From a virus, in IMG/VR virus record IMGVR_UViG_3300030382_004258, positions 1 to 44,452 of that record: 44,452 bases of DNA; one strand, 5' to 3'. A model generated the notes under the pieces. The model worked only from the letters and a program-made list of their open reading frames with translations. It was not told the origin of the DNA and ran no database searches. The position numbers were made by a program, and so were the translations under genes. Every line of letters begins with the position of its first letter. Positions within the stretch are counted from its first letter, which is position 1. Below, piece after piece: positions 32,101-40,096 of this stretch.

Positions 32101-35064
32101 ACGTCCAACCATTTCTGGTGTAAAAAGATTTTTAACTTCAAGCACAGCTTTCTTTACAGCTTCAGCAGTCTCTACTCCTTCAGGAGTTCCATTAAAAGCT
32201 TCTTCAATTGCTTTTTCATCTGGAAATTGAATTCTATGTACACCATCAAGTTTGGTTTTTATGAGTCCAGCCTCTCTAGCTCTTTCAAAAGCAGTAAAGG
32301 CCAGCTTATTTCCACCACTAAATAACCTAGCTGTAAATGATTCTAAACCTTTCCCATACATATCCAGCTGCCAGTCACGAGGAAGTCTTTTCCATAGCTC
32401 TGTTACTTCTTTTGCAATTTCCTGCACATTCTTAGATTCTATGTCTCTCTTTGTAACAGCAGATTTATTACCACCAATATTTTTAATTAGGTCATAGACT
32501 GGCTGTATGGCTTCCAAAGCCTCTGCATCTTTACCAATAATGTCACCTTCAGTCTTACCAGCAATTTCATTTGCAAATATACTATCATGAAGTCTGCCAT
32601 TCACACCAAAGATATTTATAATGCCGTCTCTTATAGTTTTATTTGATTGCTTGTCTGTTGGAGTGTTAGTAACAATCTTATATAAATCATCTTTTGCTTC
32701 AATACCACCAATGATCTTTAAACCTCTAAGAAATATATTATCTCCAAAACTCATAATAGTATTATGACCAACATGCTTACTATTGAGATTAATCAGATGA
32801 CCTTCAAGTCTTTCCCCAAGAGTATTATCCCAATCTTTTAAAGTCATTCCTCTTTTTCTTGCTACCTCACCTATATCTACTGGATCATCTATGACATCAA
32901 TGCGTAACTCAGCAGACCAATCATAAATTATTTTCTGAATCTCAAGAAGATGAGGTAAGCTCACCTCATCAGGACCATTTATTTTTTTAATGAATGCTCT
33001 TGGTTTTTGTCCTGGCTGACCACGCTCAACAGCAAAAGGAATCCCATGAGAAGATGCAATATCTTCAAGTATAGTATAATAGTCTTCTGAAATCTCAGCT
33101 CTTGCTTCTTGAGTTATTGCTACCTGAAGCTCATTAGGATTTATTTGATCTATAGATTTATTACCAATCTTAAGAGTACCAAGACTACTTTTTAACATAT
33201 CAAGAGCTTTAGGATTCATTTCCTCTATACGAATTGGATTAAAACTTATATCCTGAGATTTCTTAAGTGTATTATAAAGACCAAGCAAATGCTCAACTTT
33301 TTTATACTTATCAGGACTAATAGTTTCTCCATTATTTCTCCACTGAACCGTATCACCAATAAAAACTCCATCAAAAAGTTTCATTATATCTTCAGATACA
33401 GGAGTATGCCCATAGACAACTCCACGATTACTTATAAGCTCTTGTTCTTTTAATATATTAAGTGTATTTGAAAGCTTTGAATGGTCTACCTGAAGACCTT
33501 TTAATGCTGCTTCCATTCTCCCATACTCATTGGATATATAACCTCTCTTACCTGCATGATCCCAGGCACCCCTTCCTTTTGTCATTAAAGCACCCATGAA
33601 AAAATGAGCAGATAGTTCTTGAGGAGATAACTGCTGAAAGTCTCCATTATATATAGACTGAGCATTCATAAAAAGTATACCTGTGCCCATACGTGGAAGT
33701 GATTGTACAAGATCTGAAAAGTAATTCTTCCTGAATCTACCAGTAAGCTCTTTAGAAACTGCAAGTCTCATCTTATTCAACAAGCCAACTGCATGCTCAG
33801 GGGGCATATATCCTTCAGTTCCAGCTTTTGTCTTAATACTACTTAATATCCCTGCTGATCCATGATAATTTCTTCCTCCAACTGTCCAGAATCTATTTCC
33901 AAGCTTATTAAAATTTTCCATATTTATATTAGGACCACGCATATTGAACTCCAAAAGACTTTTAACCAGCTTTTCTCCACCTTCCATCTCTGCCATCTTT
34001 TTATAGTTAAGCTTTTGATATCTTGAAAAATAATATTTAATACCACGACTTAATGATTCTTTTCCACCCAATCCTATACCTCTTATAAGTGGAAATCCTA
34101 GTGCCATTACAGCTGTACGACCAGCTATATCTCCATACTGCATAGAAGTCCCATGCTGCATAGACTTAATCTTTTCTGTGCCAAGAGCATGCAATCCCAT
34201 ATATAAATAATCATTAGCTGCCATTCCTAAATACTTAGATACTCTCCCTGGATCTCCTCTTCCTATAAATCTTGAAACCCACTCTCCTGCATCATTAACA
34301 TATCTTCCTTTCTTTAACTCTCCAACAAACTCCTTAGACAGAACTCTACTTCGTTGTTCAAAATTTGCTATCTTAGAATCTTTTAGTATCTTCCCTATTA
34401 TATTCTGACTTTGTGCCCTTAAGTGAAATTCTGAATTCCTAGCAACCATCTCATCTGCATTAAGGTCACGCAGTCTGGATATTGAATATTTATCCTTTAA
34501 CTCACGAGGTAATTGTTTTTTAAACTGAGAGTTAAGCTTCTTTACTATTGCTGTTGGAAGAGCTCCTGAGTTTTCAAGGTTATTTGCTATTGCAGTAGCA
34601 ACCCTACCATCTTTCTCAATTAGATTTTTTGCTGCCTGTCTTATATATCTATTACCACCTAAAGCTTTGGTAGCAATACGACCACCCCTTCCAAGCAAGG
34701 CAAATGGCCCTACGAAAGGAGCAAATAAGGAAAGACCCTCACCAGTAACCCAGCCAGCCTTCTCCCAATCATTCATATCATCCCACAGCTTTTCTTCTGG
34801 CTGTTTAGTAACTTCTCTTACAGCTTCAAAACCACTAGCTCCCCACGTTAATCCACTAACACCACCCCAAAGCAAGTTACCAAAGAAATCAAGAGCTGCA
34901 TTATCACTGGCAACCTCTTGAGCTACGCCAGTTCTTGCTAAAGGTGTTAATGCTCCACCAAAATAATCTACTTCTATATCTTGTGGTTTTTTACTAGAGC
35001 GATCTCTTTCCAGTTGAAGCTGGTAATCTTCTAATGTTGGTATATGTTCAGAAGTATGAGGCAT
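26152..35064 (-). CDS. giant virion protein with DxDGD motif, putative RNA polymerase
   Basis: 2970 residues. The N-terminal ~200 residues have hydrophobic Gly-rich stretches (LLWGGVSGLTWGASGFEA; GLSLFAPFVGPFALLG) typical of ejected inner-core proteins. Residues about 2135-2170 read RILNPDMAGITHINTFD... then QRDHDGDHAYKYMKMP, matching the beta' double-psi barrel pattern (R-P, G-I, D-x-D-G-D, V/M-x-P); D2159, D2161 and D2163 would hold the catalytic Mg. About 440 residues upstream, near 1717, 'LGKGFTVFHPEVSKVLDGLG' followed by 'LLVGKTVAKTLN' could be the Lys-bearing beta-like barrel. Family comparison: crAss-like phage gp66 is a virion polymerase of this kind. Large late gene, so it would be packaged for early transcription. 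A virion protein is near certain; polymerase activity is inference. Confidence 0.6.
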   Translation of the reverse strand: MPHTSEHIPTLEDYQLQLERDRSSKKPQDIEVDYFGGALTPLARTGVAQEVASDNAALDFFGNLLWGGVSGLTWGASGFEAVREVTKQPEEKLWDDMNDWEKAGWVTGEGLSLFAPFVGPFALLGRGGRIATKALGGNRYIRQAAKNLIEKDGRVATAIANNLENSGALPTAIVKKLNSQFKKQLPRELKDKYSISRLRDLNADEMVARNSEFHLRAQSQNIIGKILKDSKIANFEQRSRVLSKEFVGELKKGRYVNDAGEWVSRFIGRGDPGRVSKYLGMAANDYLYMGLHALGTEKIKSMQHGTSMQYGDIAGRTAVMALGFPLIRGIGLGGKESLSRGIKYYFSRYQKLNYKKMAEMEGGEKLVKSLLEFNMRGPNINMENFNKLGNRFWTVGGRNYHGSAGILSSIKTKAGTEGYMPPEHAVGLLNKMRLAVSKELTGRFRKNYFSDLVQSLPRMGTGILFMNAQSIYNGDFQQLSPQELSAHFFMGALMTKGRGAWDHAGKRGYISNEYGRMEAALKGLQVDHSKLSNTLNILKEQELISNRGVVYGHTPVSEDIMKLFDGVFIGDTVQWRNNGETISPDKYKKVEHLLGLYNTLKKSQDISFNPIRIEEMNPKALDMLKSSLGTLKIGNKSIDQINPNELQVAITQEARAEISEDYYTILEDIASSHGIPFAVERGQPGQKPRAFIKKINGPDEVSLPHLLEIQKIIYDWSAELRIDVIDDPVDIGEVARKRGMTLKDWDNTLGERLEGHLINLNSKHVGHNTIMSFGDNIFLRGLKIIGGIEAKDDLYKIVTNTPTDKQSNKTIRDGIINIFGVNGRLHDSIFANEIAGKTEGDIIGKDAEALEAIQPVYDLIKNIGGNKSAVTKRDIESKNVQEIAKEVTELWKRLPRDWQLDMYGKGLESFTARLFSGGNKLAFTAFERAREAGLIKTKLDGVHRIQFPDEKAIEEAFNGTPEGVETAEAVKKAVLEVKNLFTPEMVGRDISERPRDVDLTEWIGIAKEVTNSKVKDFVDNIGSTLSGLGKDGMLVTNIRTLTDLAKSIKSEVESSRKTVDEEKLDLALVEADTIYKTLMAENKLSPEKAEELGGLVETLKQGIGDLRGMDLKARQESLDRYGEIVYSWDQMLQEEMNVDFGAKTLLDGLLVKIHNQLINADPNVAPIDGERMLNSISKKFRVLLGNKLSKEVSLEELVNTFNESGNWRDAKDAIDAVVKQMGRLNTHKGTYDDLSVDILEKMQSEKLKHERPISFQEILLKYSSVRSKDNPNEIDNQFILDVSDAYDNTINPHRINRITFFRDLLDRTVYADIRAEHKDSIKRSEAMDEFKTKELLPLVQAIFGRVNREVFTLDHDVAKFDEKPTRYSLSTRTLDREGVTSNNPGKKYQFIILDGTMKLRNKTLNIDDSRDVKGNWIVMQNLIDNAIPVDMRVMKDAYEEMRSSSFKLKIEDLQRIIADETGAKESTKVYMRLSPRMRIIFPKTKENIDLLHDDFSTVYAEKFAQYDSKLVGNTKRQDALVKGFKHLLNQESSNSALRLKMLFVHFNRTMGPMFDEMMNRMDIDRGKMEFNSFKRGFLTDGGTTTQVTRQALEWQAENGPGISIRNSARKALRDGYTLGVINDEIDTSNDHVFRNRSIVKLERENASTVLAPGSSGRKILANFITSIDKGKYTSLESFFLDGNKIASTGTHDSWKNLKGGGDWNGMKTIIMDNDVLGKGFTVFHPEVSKVLDGLGIDLLVGKTVAKTLNLGKVTPFTLDTRMPLAKGWESRLADPTIGMNKSNLINIPYKSMGISFTTHSDPGVNYSSSMFDFQNTTHLKHARQLYKIDKLIEKMGNVNSQKDFARGNLLKALYQIRQEEAGQALTTDSYTLTEKLIRFGAREGNILVQRPLMRLLQSEFYDILSKRPTPHGEESIIAPDFENTLRNPSYANFINLDPAGSHGQPLPDQPMRWQARSVYQYGGATMSDKLSRQEIGTIADIPFIARDPETGLDLFFVFNKEGKLQMHSSFLEMQNSIIKAKVGQVEGLNPDEWIGELDSKTGKYRVNPKTVKGMEAVLNHLKDQAGVARDMTYGDLIHLLSGDTFPRQKRYSKKVDFALQKKFRQAAAKYDIQLGMSMNAIPKMLKDQPLMRVERILNPDMAGITHINTFDLRVTLQRDHDGDHAYKYMKMPMRMLKDYTDDMGDILDYKPLEKGTHDQMDMFGFGETGVAGTEVGDVGFDRVAYNVVQKKKYLAGVISRKGTLSYLLNSGIQLDGKSFVKEDFNKKNYDLLKSTDDALGIFQRSGEMFQASADIWQRTTELNTLDRLASYFIYGLRPSNMDKPSAHHPGGGFLRGQNKTATFGLTSMERRMFDIMHRTLSKARRIDNDVYEVGNKRRPTTEELRDNRDEIISFFKNPDKFLIKSLIGEARTIRKRGEGSRADDMITDVIRFFYRDVGKGTLSIKDVESSLKKGFIPTSQATQRFTAENTLGIESSMSGYVLDQVVKNPVFYTSDAKYQSGKKNATMFKHYENLKGKVETMMSYGDITDAEYDLVIEKDMAFMEVNKSGKSVFNANQGGILRFLANSQHEKAVSALRHLNNESFPDANKIEKIEDKIATTNQVVNVLDRQLAKDLILRKDSDLVMKFIPKSEDNSVWDYRALNLNGNLYRVAGQVSKDDLKSKSGIQRYMGTLEYVGTVNMKQRTRLLKGSTYIIDKRPAKFVSINDGEAKWNRALAKVTRVGSLNAEYFYNENTRTVELNDFIQDVTNLRRAVSNNYSLTREAVKEDLVHKNEIYYRNNIFTERAIDRFFSKHGNSENFADLVDYVIQPQIQRNVYYKDGPLEMPYYKANTHLIESVYNWLGRPHKVSGTNAARFNHDADILMRSTVRDMNNIYDGRTSHVENRTQDYNRMRKEGPTDWDKLIDSTSDILMNDWYHSPTLSKYRQRFFLGRGKMIRRFDHTGKSSIHYNYRRTMEPDGKYELIKDGRCG

Positions 35065-35067
35065 CTA

Positions 35068-36285
35068 TTATTCTTTAGGTAATCGTTGTTGCATAAAATA
35101 ATCTCTTCTATCTTCTTCAATAAAGTTATCTATTAACTGATCTTCCTCTGATGCAACAGGATCATCTTCAAATATCATATCCATTATTCCAGGTATATAT
35201 TGTGATGCATTATAGAGGTCTAAACCAGCAGAAACAAGTGCAATACCACCAGCTACTGATGACATCCACTCTGGAAAAACTAAACCTGCAGTACCAGCAG
35301 TTAATTTAAGAGCCAAACCTGGCATACGATTACCTAAAAACTTTCCAAGCTTTAAAGCAACATTGGGATTTTTTAATAGTCGTGCATTTATTTGTGCCCA
35401 TGTCTTTGTACCTTTTTCACCAATATGCTTTGATAATGACTCAACAAGTTCTTTCTCTACCACTTGTGATGCTTTAGTAGATGCTAATACAGCCTTTTTC
35501 TCTAATGCACTTGGTACAATTGTCTTAACAGGCTTAAGCTGAGGATGCTTTCTTAATTTGCCTGTAGTAGTCCCCTTCTTAAATCCAGGCGTTTTCTCCA
35601 TTACTTGTTTTACTACTGTTTTTCCTTTATATGCACCTGGAGCTCCAGCATCTATCACTGTCTTATAAGCAGCAACACCAGCTTCCTCAACAAGCTTAGG
35701 AAGAACATGATGTGCCATCCCTGTTTTGACATGCTTTGTTATAAGATTAGTTAGAGCAGGAAGTCCCTTATAAGTACCCCAAGCTGCTCCCCCTCCAGCT
35801 ATACCAGTACCAATATCTATATATTTCTTTTCAAGCCCGCCCCTACCTTCTCCACCTGGGATAGACTCAAGAAATTTTCTTCCTAAGATTGAACCAGCAT
35901 CAGCTGCATGTGTTGCCAGCATAAATGCTAATGACTTTGAGCCTGAAAGTCTTGTAGCCTTATGTCCAAAAGCTTTAAATGATTCTGGCATACCAGGCAT
36001 TTTTTTAGCTAGTCCTAATAATTCTCCAGCACCTATTGCTATTGCTGGAATCAAATAATCTGATGTTTCTTCTCTAGGTTCTACTCTCCCCTCATCACCA
36101 GTACCTGTATCAGCTACTGTTGTATCTCCTGTACTGCCAAAAGGATCAAGCCCAAAAGATTTTCTATAAGATTCTAATCCACCACCAAGACTTGTATCAA
36201 CCCCTGTTGTGTCTCCACTAATACGATTTAATGAATCCAATTGTTTGGTTGTATCATCTATAAACCAATTATCTTTCCATCCCAT
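35068..36285 (-). CDS. internal virion protein with hydrophobic segments (405 aa)
   Basis: 405 residues; hydrophobic Gly/Ala-rich segments at about 68-85, 150-170 and 325-360 (LTAGTAGLVFPEWMSSVAGGIALVSAGL), separated by basic stretches. The N-terminal 65 residues are Asp/Gly/Thr-rich and probably disordered. The stop is three bases before the start of the 2970-aa protein, so they are made together. It likely helps form the ejection channel; no named family is recognised. Confidence 0.55.
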   Translation of the reverse strand: MGWKDNWFIDDTTKQLDSLNRISGDTTGVDTSLGGGLESYRKSFGLDPFGSTGDTTVADTGTGDEGRVEPREETSDYLIPAIAIGAGELLGLAKKMPGMPESFKAFGHKATRLSGSKSLAFMLATHAADAGSILGRKFLESIPGGEGRGGLEKKYIDIGTGIAGGGAAWGTYKGLPALTNLITKHVKTGMAHHVLPKLVEEAGVAAYKTVIDAGAPGAYKGKTVVKQVMEKTPGFKKGTTTGKLRKHPQLKPVKTIVPSALEKKAVLASTKASQVVEKELVESLSKHIGEKGTKTWAQINARLLKNPNVALKLGKFLGNRMPGLALKLTAGTAGLVFPEWMSSVAGGIALVSAGLDLYNASQYIPGIMDMIFEDDPVASEEDQLIDNFIEEDRRDYFMQQRLPKE

Positions 36286-36299
36286 TATTGACTCCTATT

Positions 36300-36740
36300 T
36301 TATATTTCTTCTAGTGACCAATGCCACCATTCTGTTTCATGCGGAACTAACCCTATGCTTCTTAAAACTTCTGCAACTTCAGGTTTTTTCATTTCAAGAG
36401 TTTGTGCTAAATCAAAAGCATATCCTATAGTATGAAATGATCTATCTGGATCTGCTACCTTAGGACCTTTCTCTCCACCAGCTAACCATTTCTGATATGA
36501 TTCTTTTTTAACTCCATAATCTACGAGTGTATCAGCAACCTGAAGATCTATTCCCATATCTTTCAATATACTTTTTGCCTCTATAAACTTTTCTGCCATT
36601 GGTTCTGCTAATCTAATCCTTGCTTTTCCTTCTGCTAATACACTTGTATAGCCAGTGTCTGCAGTAACATCAACTATACTATAACCACTTTCAGTTAACC
36701 TACTACGAATACCTATTACGTCTTTTTTACTTTTTTTTTT
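36300..36740 (-). CDS. M15-type peptidase domain, likely fused by -1 slippage
   Basis: The only ATG (36599) gives 99 residues with a zinc peptidase M15 site: RSFHTIGYAFDLAQ (His56, Asp63) and ETEWWHWSLEE (His93). The frame is open without any ATG, GTG or TTG upstream to 36740 and already encodes peptidase-like sequence (VIGIRSRLTESGYSIVDVTADTG...). No ribosome binding site stands before the ATG. The extension starts exactly in the 12-A run at the end of the 463-aa gene in the -1 frame, so this is probably the C-terminal part of a ~600-aa fusion, a virion-borne peptidoglycan peptidase. A separate 99-aa gene is the alternative. Confidence 0.6.
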   Translation of the reverse strand, partial: KKKSKKDVIGIRSRLTESGYSIVDVTADTGYTSVLAEGKARIRLAEPMAEKFIEAKSILKDMGIDLQVADTLVDYGVKKESYQKWLAGGEKGPKVADPDRSFHTIGYAFDLAQTLEMKKPEVAEVLRSIGLVPHETEWWHWSLEEI

Positions 36741-38107
36741 TTAATATTCATATGTAATGAATCATAAACTCCTTTAACATTACTATTTATTTGGGAATCA
36801 TCTAAGTCTGGATTTCTCTCTATATAAAGACTTTTTATAAGTTTTTGTCTTTCCTTATCTCCAAAAAATTCATCTAAATTTTTCTCAGTAATCTCACCTG
36901 GATATTTAGACATGTAACTTCCTTTAATTGCTAGTTCTAAAGAAAGTTTTGATTCTCCATGTGATGCACCCCTAGGAGTTATGTCCCCTGCCTCATCATA
37001 CTCAGGAAAAATAAATTGATCAGGTTTTGATACATCAAAATTTAAATTGTCTAACAAGTACTGTCTGAATCTTGCCCTAGCTTCTGGTAGACTTTTCATT
37101 TTGTCGGAATTATATATTCCTTCCATCTTACTTGTAAACCTGAGTAAACCTAAAGCGTCAACACCTGTGCCCTCAATATAACTGCTAAATAGAGTATAAG
37201 TATCAGCAATTTCTGTATAAAAAGGCTCTATATCAGTTTTTTCAGTTATTTTTCCTCTTTCGGGAGAAAGAATACTTCCTAAAGTATGTGTTCCATCAGG
37301 AGTTGGAAATAAATTAACAACTGTCTTCTTAAATGCTTCTTTTTTTATATCTCTATTTTCAAGCTGTGTATAAAGAGCTTTCATATTTGTCATAAAATCA
37401 CTTTGTGCTAGAGTATTTTGTATGCGAGTTACTTGAGTATTAAAATCTATCTTTTCATATCCTGCTGCCTGAGCTTTAGACTTTGCATGAAGAAGATTCA
37501 TCGCTTCTATTACACCTGGAGAAGTAAACTCAGGTTGTTGAGTCTGCCATTTACTTATTAATTCGATTGCTGTCTCTAATCCTTTGGCATCTTCTTTGCC
37601 AATAAGCTGAGGAGCTATAGCCTCTGGTGTAAAATCTGGACCATCCCATACCCCTGGAGTTCCCTCTTCCTTACTTAATGCAGGAATAAAACTTTTAACT
37701 CTATTAATAAAATTAACCTTATCCATCGCTTCAGAAGTTTTTTCTGCATAGAAATCAGTTTCAGCCTCTTTGTCAAATATGCTATTCCTATACATACCAG
37801 CTATATCTTTGGCAACTTTTCTAACTGGTCCAGTATAGTTTACATTTGTACCAGATTTTCCTTTTCCTACAAGATTTCCAAGCATATCTTTTGCCTCTCG
37901 ATAATCCTTCTTTTCTTGTCTCAGATCATAAGAAGCAGATCTCAATTCATCCGAAAGCAGAGCTAATGCATAAGTTTCTTTCTTTTCTTTTCTGTCCAGT
38001 TCTTTATCATACATTCTAGATAGTAAATCTATTACCTCTACAACTGGATCTCTAGGAATAGTACCAAAAGATGCTTTAAAAGCACTGCTTAATGTTGCTG
38101 CTGCCAT
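36716..38107 (-). CDS. 463-aa virion protein with poly-Lys end
   Basis: 463 residues, soluble, helical, acidic-basic mixed, beginning MAAATLSSAFKASFGTIPRD. The first half has a long charged helix ('DELRSASYDLRQEKKDYREAKD'). It ends KKKKVKKT, coded by 12 consecutive A residues. Starts two bases after the stop of the 279-aa gene, so it belongs to the internal virion set. The tail may be swapped by slippage for an M15 peptidase domain. No family recognised. Confidence 0.6.
   Translation of the reverse strand: MAAATLSSAFKASFGTIPRDPVVEVIDLLSRMYDKELDRKEKKETYALALLSDELRSASYDLRQEKKDYREAKDMLGNLVGKGKSGTNVNYTGPVRKVAKDIAGMYRNSIFDKEAETDFYAEKTSEAMDKVNFINRVKSFIPALSKEEGTPGVWDGPDFTPEAIAPQLIGKEDAKGLETAIELISKWQTQQPEFTSPGVIEAMNLLHAKSKAQAAGYEKIDFNTQVTRIQNTLAQSDFMTNMKALYTQLENRDIKKEAFKKTVVNLFPTPDGTHTLGSILSPERGKITEKTDIEPFYTEIADTYTLFSSYIEGTGVDALGLLRFTSKMEGIYNSDKMKSLPEARARFRQYLLDNLNFDVSKPDQFIFPEYDEAGDITPRGASHGESKLSLELAIKGSYMSKYPGEITEKNLDEFFGDKERQKLIKSLYIERNPDLDDSQINSNVKGVYDSLHMNIKKKKVKKT
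36723..36742 (-). promoter_or_regulatory. poly-A slippery site (12 A + GT + 6 A)
   Basis: On the mRNA a run of 12 A is followed by GT and 6 A, in zero frame four Lys codons, GTA, AAA, AAG, ACG, TAA. One extra A from polymerase slippage, or a -1 ribosomal shift, enters the open frame of the M15 peptidase. It could also be a homopolymer sequencing error. Confidence 0.55.
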
Positions 38108-38109
38108 AG

Positions 38110-38949
38110 CTATTTTTCTTTTTCTACTTTCTGTAGTATGGTATCAAACAGACTTCTCTGTGCTCTCTCCCATTCCTGCTCTGTTCCATATATATCTTGT
38201 CTTAAGCCTCTTGCAATACCTGCCTGTTGTTGACCTAATTTTTGTTGACCTAATGCCCATTTCTGTTCATAGCCCATTTGACCAGTGGCTAATCTTTGAA
38301 ATAAACCCATCTCTCCTTTTTTTAGAGCCTGCTGATATGCTGTTTCACCACCTGTTATAGCCTGCTCATAACCTAACTGCCCACCTGACATAGCCTGTTC
38401 ATATGATGATCTACCTGCTTGCATACCTCTACCATACTGTTGTCTAATATCCCTTAAAGCACCAAGCCCCATTTCTGTTGCCTGTCCAGATTGGGCCATT
38501 CCACCTCTACCAATAGCTGACATAGCTCTTCCTCCTTGAAGTAATCCTGATCTTGCTCCAGCACCAAGTTCACCTCTTTTTAATCCCCAAGTTTCTCCTA
38601 GTTGTCCACGTTTTTGCTGCCAAGTTTCTCCTAGTTGTTGTTGTTTCTCTTCCCAAGTCTTTTCTAATTGTCCTAGCTGTAATTTAGAAGCTTCTTTAAG
38701 CTGTCCTTTTTGTAATCCCCAAGTTGCTCCCAATTGTTCTCCTGCCAAATCCCAAGTTGATTGCAAATCTGCAGTTTCTGCCTTAGCACCTGCTTTAAGC
38801 TCCTCTCTCTCCCAACCTTGATAGGGATCGAACATTGTTTTGACTTCCTGCCAATCTTTCCATGAACCACCAGCTGTCTCGTAGTCCTTCCAAAAACCAA
38901 GACTATCAACAGTTAAAGGCTTACCAGTTGCTATTGAGCTATATGCCAC
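38110..38949 (-). CDS. repeat-containing internal virion protein (279 aa)
   Basis: 279 residues, Gln/Gly/Leu-rich. About residues 65-130 carry degenerate 11-13-residue repeats of the form 'QLGETWxxKRGQL' (QLGATWGLQKGQ, QLGETWQQKRGQ, QLGETWGLKRGEL). A second set (about 185-225) is 'YEQAMSGGQLG / YEQAITGGETA / YQQALKKGEMG'. Such helical repeats suggest a fibrous or pore-lining virion component that can be ejected. Overlaps the preceding small gene by 19 bases. Confidence 0.55.
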   Translation of the reverse strand: MAYSSIATGKPLTVDSLGFWKDYETAGGSWKDWQEVKTMFDPYQGWEREELKAGAKAETADLQSTWDLAGEQLGATWGLQKGQLKEASKLQLGQLEKTWEEKQQQLGETWQQKRGQLGETWGLKRGELGAGARSGLLQGGRAMSAIGRGGMAQSGQATEMGLGALRDIRQQYGRGMQAGRSSYEQAMSGGQLGYEQAITGGETAYQQALKKGEMGLFQRLATGQMGYEQKWALGQQKLGQQQAGIARGLRQDIYGTEQEWERAQRSLFDTILQKVEKEK

Positions 38950-39188
38950 AGGTCCTCCACTTTTTTTTTACCATGTTCTTGTGCAGGTCCAGGACCTAAA
39001 TATTCTAAATCTTCAGGCAATATACCATATACAGCTGTATGACCAATACCCCTGAGAACATTCCACCATTCTGATAGCTTGCTTGCACATGCAATCTCTC
39101 CAGAATACTCATAGCCCTCATTATGTATCTCTACATACTTCTTAAGGGAATCATCCCATTCAAATACTGCTTTAGTAGTAATATGCAT
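38931..39188 (-). CDS. 85-aa hypothetical virion-region protein
   Basis: 85 residues, starting MHITTKAVFEWDDSLKKYVEI, with Trp and Cys residues in the middle; typical of small structural phage proteins that begin 'MxxxTxxxFEW'. An A9 run lies near its end. It overlaps the next gene by 19 bases. No family assigned. Confidence 0.55.
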   Translation of the reverse strand: MHITTKAVFEWDDSLKKYVEIHNEGYEYSGEIACASKLSEWWNVLRGIGHTAVYGILPEDLEYLGPGPAQEHGKKKVEDLWHIAQ

Positions 39189-39189
39189 A

Positions 39190-39837
39190 CTATTTAAGTA
39201 TTCCTTCTAAAAAGTCAGGATCTATAGATTCTTTAGCTGTGTTAGATGTTGTTGGTTGATTCTCAAATACTAACTCACCCAAAGTTTTTTCTGACTCAGC
39301 TGAAGCAAATAAACCTGGATCCCAATTCCACGGATCAAACTCTTCTACCCCTCCCCAGCCTTTAGTAAATTTTCCACCACCACCTACATAAGCTTGTAAA
39401 CCTACTTTTCCTATGTCTGCAAAATCTTTTTGATAATCCTCTCTATCCATAGTCTCAAGTCCACGCTGTTCTGCAAGTGCCCTACTTCTTCCTGACTGCT
39501 TATGCCATTTACCAAATTCACCTTTACCTGTAGTCATACCTACATCTTCTGTTCTTTGACCTTCTTTCTGCCAAGGTTTCCAACCTCCACTTTCCCACTC
39601 TCTACCTTTACCCCCAATAAGCTTACCTAATGCATAGCCGCCTACCAAACCCAGAGGACCAAGGGCTAACGAACCAAGCAAACCTAAGCCACCACTCCAC
39701 CAGGATTTTCTCGTTGCCTCTACCTGTCTTGCCCTTATTGCTGCAGCATACTCATCTTCTAATCTTTGTTGTTCTGCAACTTTTTCTTGTTGATAATCAG
39801 CGAGAAATCTTGATCTTCCTGCACCATAAACTGCCAT
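39190..39837 (-). CDS. 215-aa protein with one hydrophobic Gly-rich segment
   Basis: A basic helical start (about residues 1-45), one strong hydrophobic stretch (SGGLGLLGSLALGPLGLVGGYALGKLIGG, split here as residues 48-77), then a Trp/Gly/Lys-rich soluble part. This layout is common in internal head proteins that insert into the host membrane during ejection. It is followed closely by the 85-aa gene. Confidence 0.55.
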   Translation of the reverse strand: MAVYGAGRSRFLADYQQEKVAEQQRLEDEYAAAIRARQVEATRKSWWSGGLGLLGSLALGPLGLVGGYALGKLIGGKGREWESGGWKPWQKEGQRTEDVGMTTGKGEFGKWHKQSGRSRALAEQRGLETMDREDYQKDFADIGKVGLQAYVGGGGKFTKGWGGVEEFDPWNWDPGLFASAESEKTLGELVFENQPTTSNTAKESIDPDFLEGILK

Positions 39838-39912
39838 GATATTACCTCTTTTTATTCATTCTAAGTTAAAAACTTTATTCCTAAAAACATAAAGCTTTTA
39901 TGTTTACTGTAA

Positions 39913-40095
39913 CTAAACACGATCTAATACTTTCTTATATAATATATCTTTATACCTCACATACTCCACTACACCCTCTGTAGTTGACCTCAGTATTGGA
40001 ATTCCTTCTTTCAATTCGCCAATAAGAGGAGCACCACTTTTAACTTGCAATCTCTCTTGTTTCTTATGTAAAGCTATTCTTTCTTGTCTAGTCAT
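39913..40095 (-). CDS. 60-aa hypothetical protein
   Basis: Basic helix at the start (MTRQERIALHKKQERLQVKSG), then a beta-like 'EGIPILRSTTEGVVEYVRYKDILYKK'. Its ATG lies two bases after the stop of the nozzle-like gene. Found in a structural region; may be a head-tail or tail accessory. Confidence 0.55.
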   Translation of the reverse strand: MTRQERIALHKKQERLQVKSGAPLIGELKEGIPILRSTTEGVVEYVRYKDILYKKVLDRV

Positions 40096-40096
40096 A

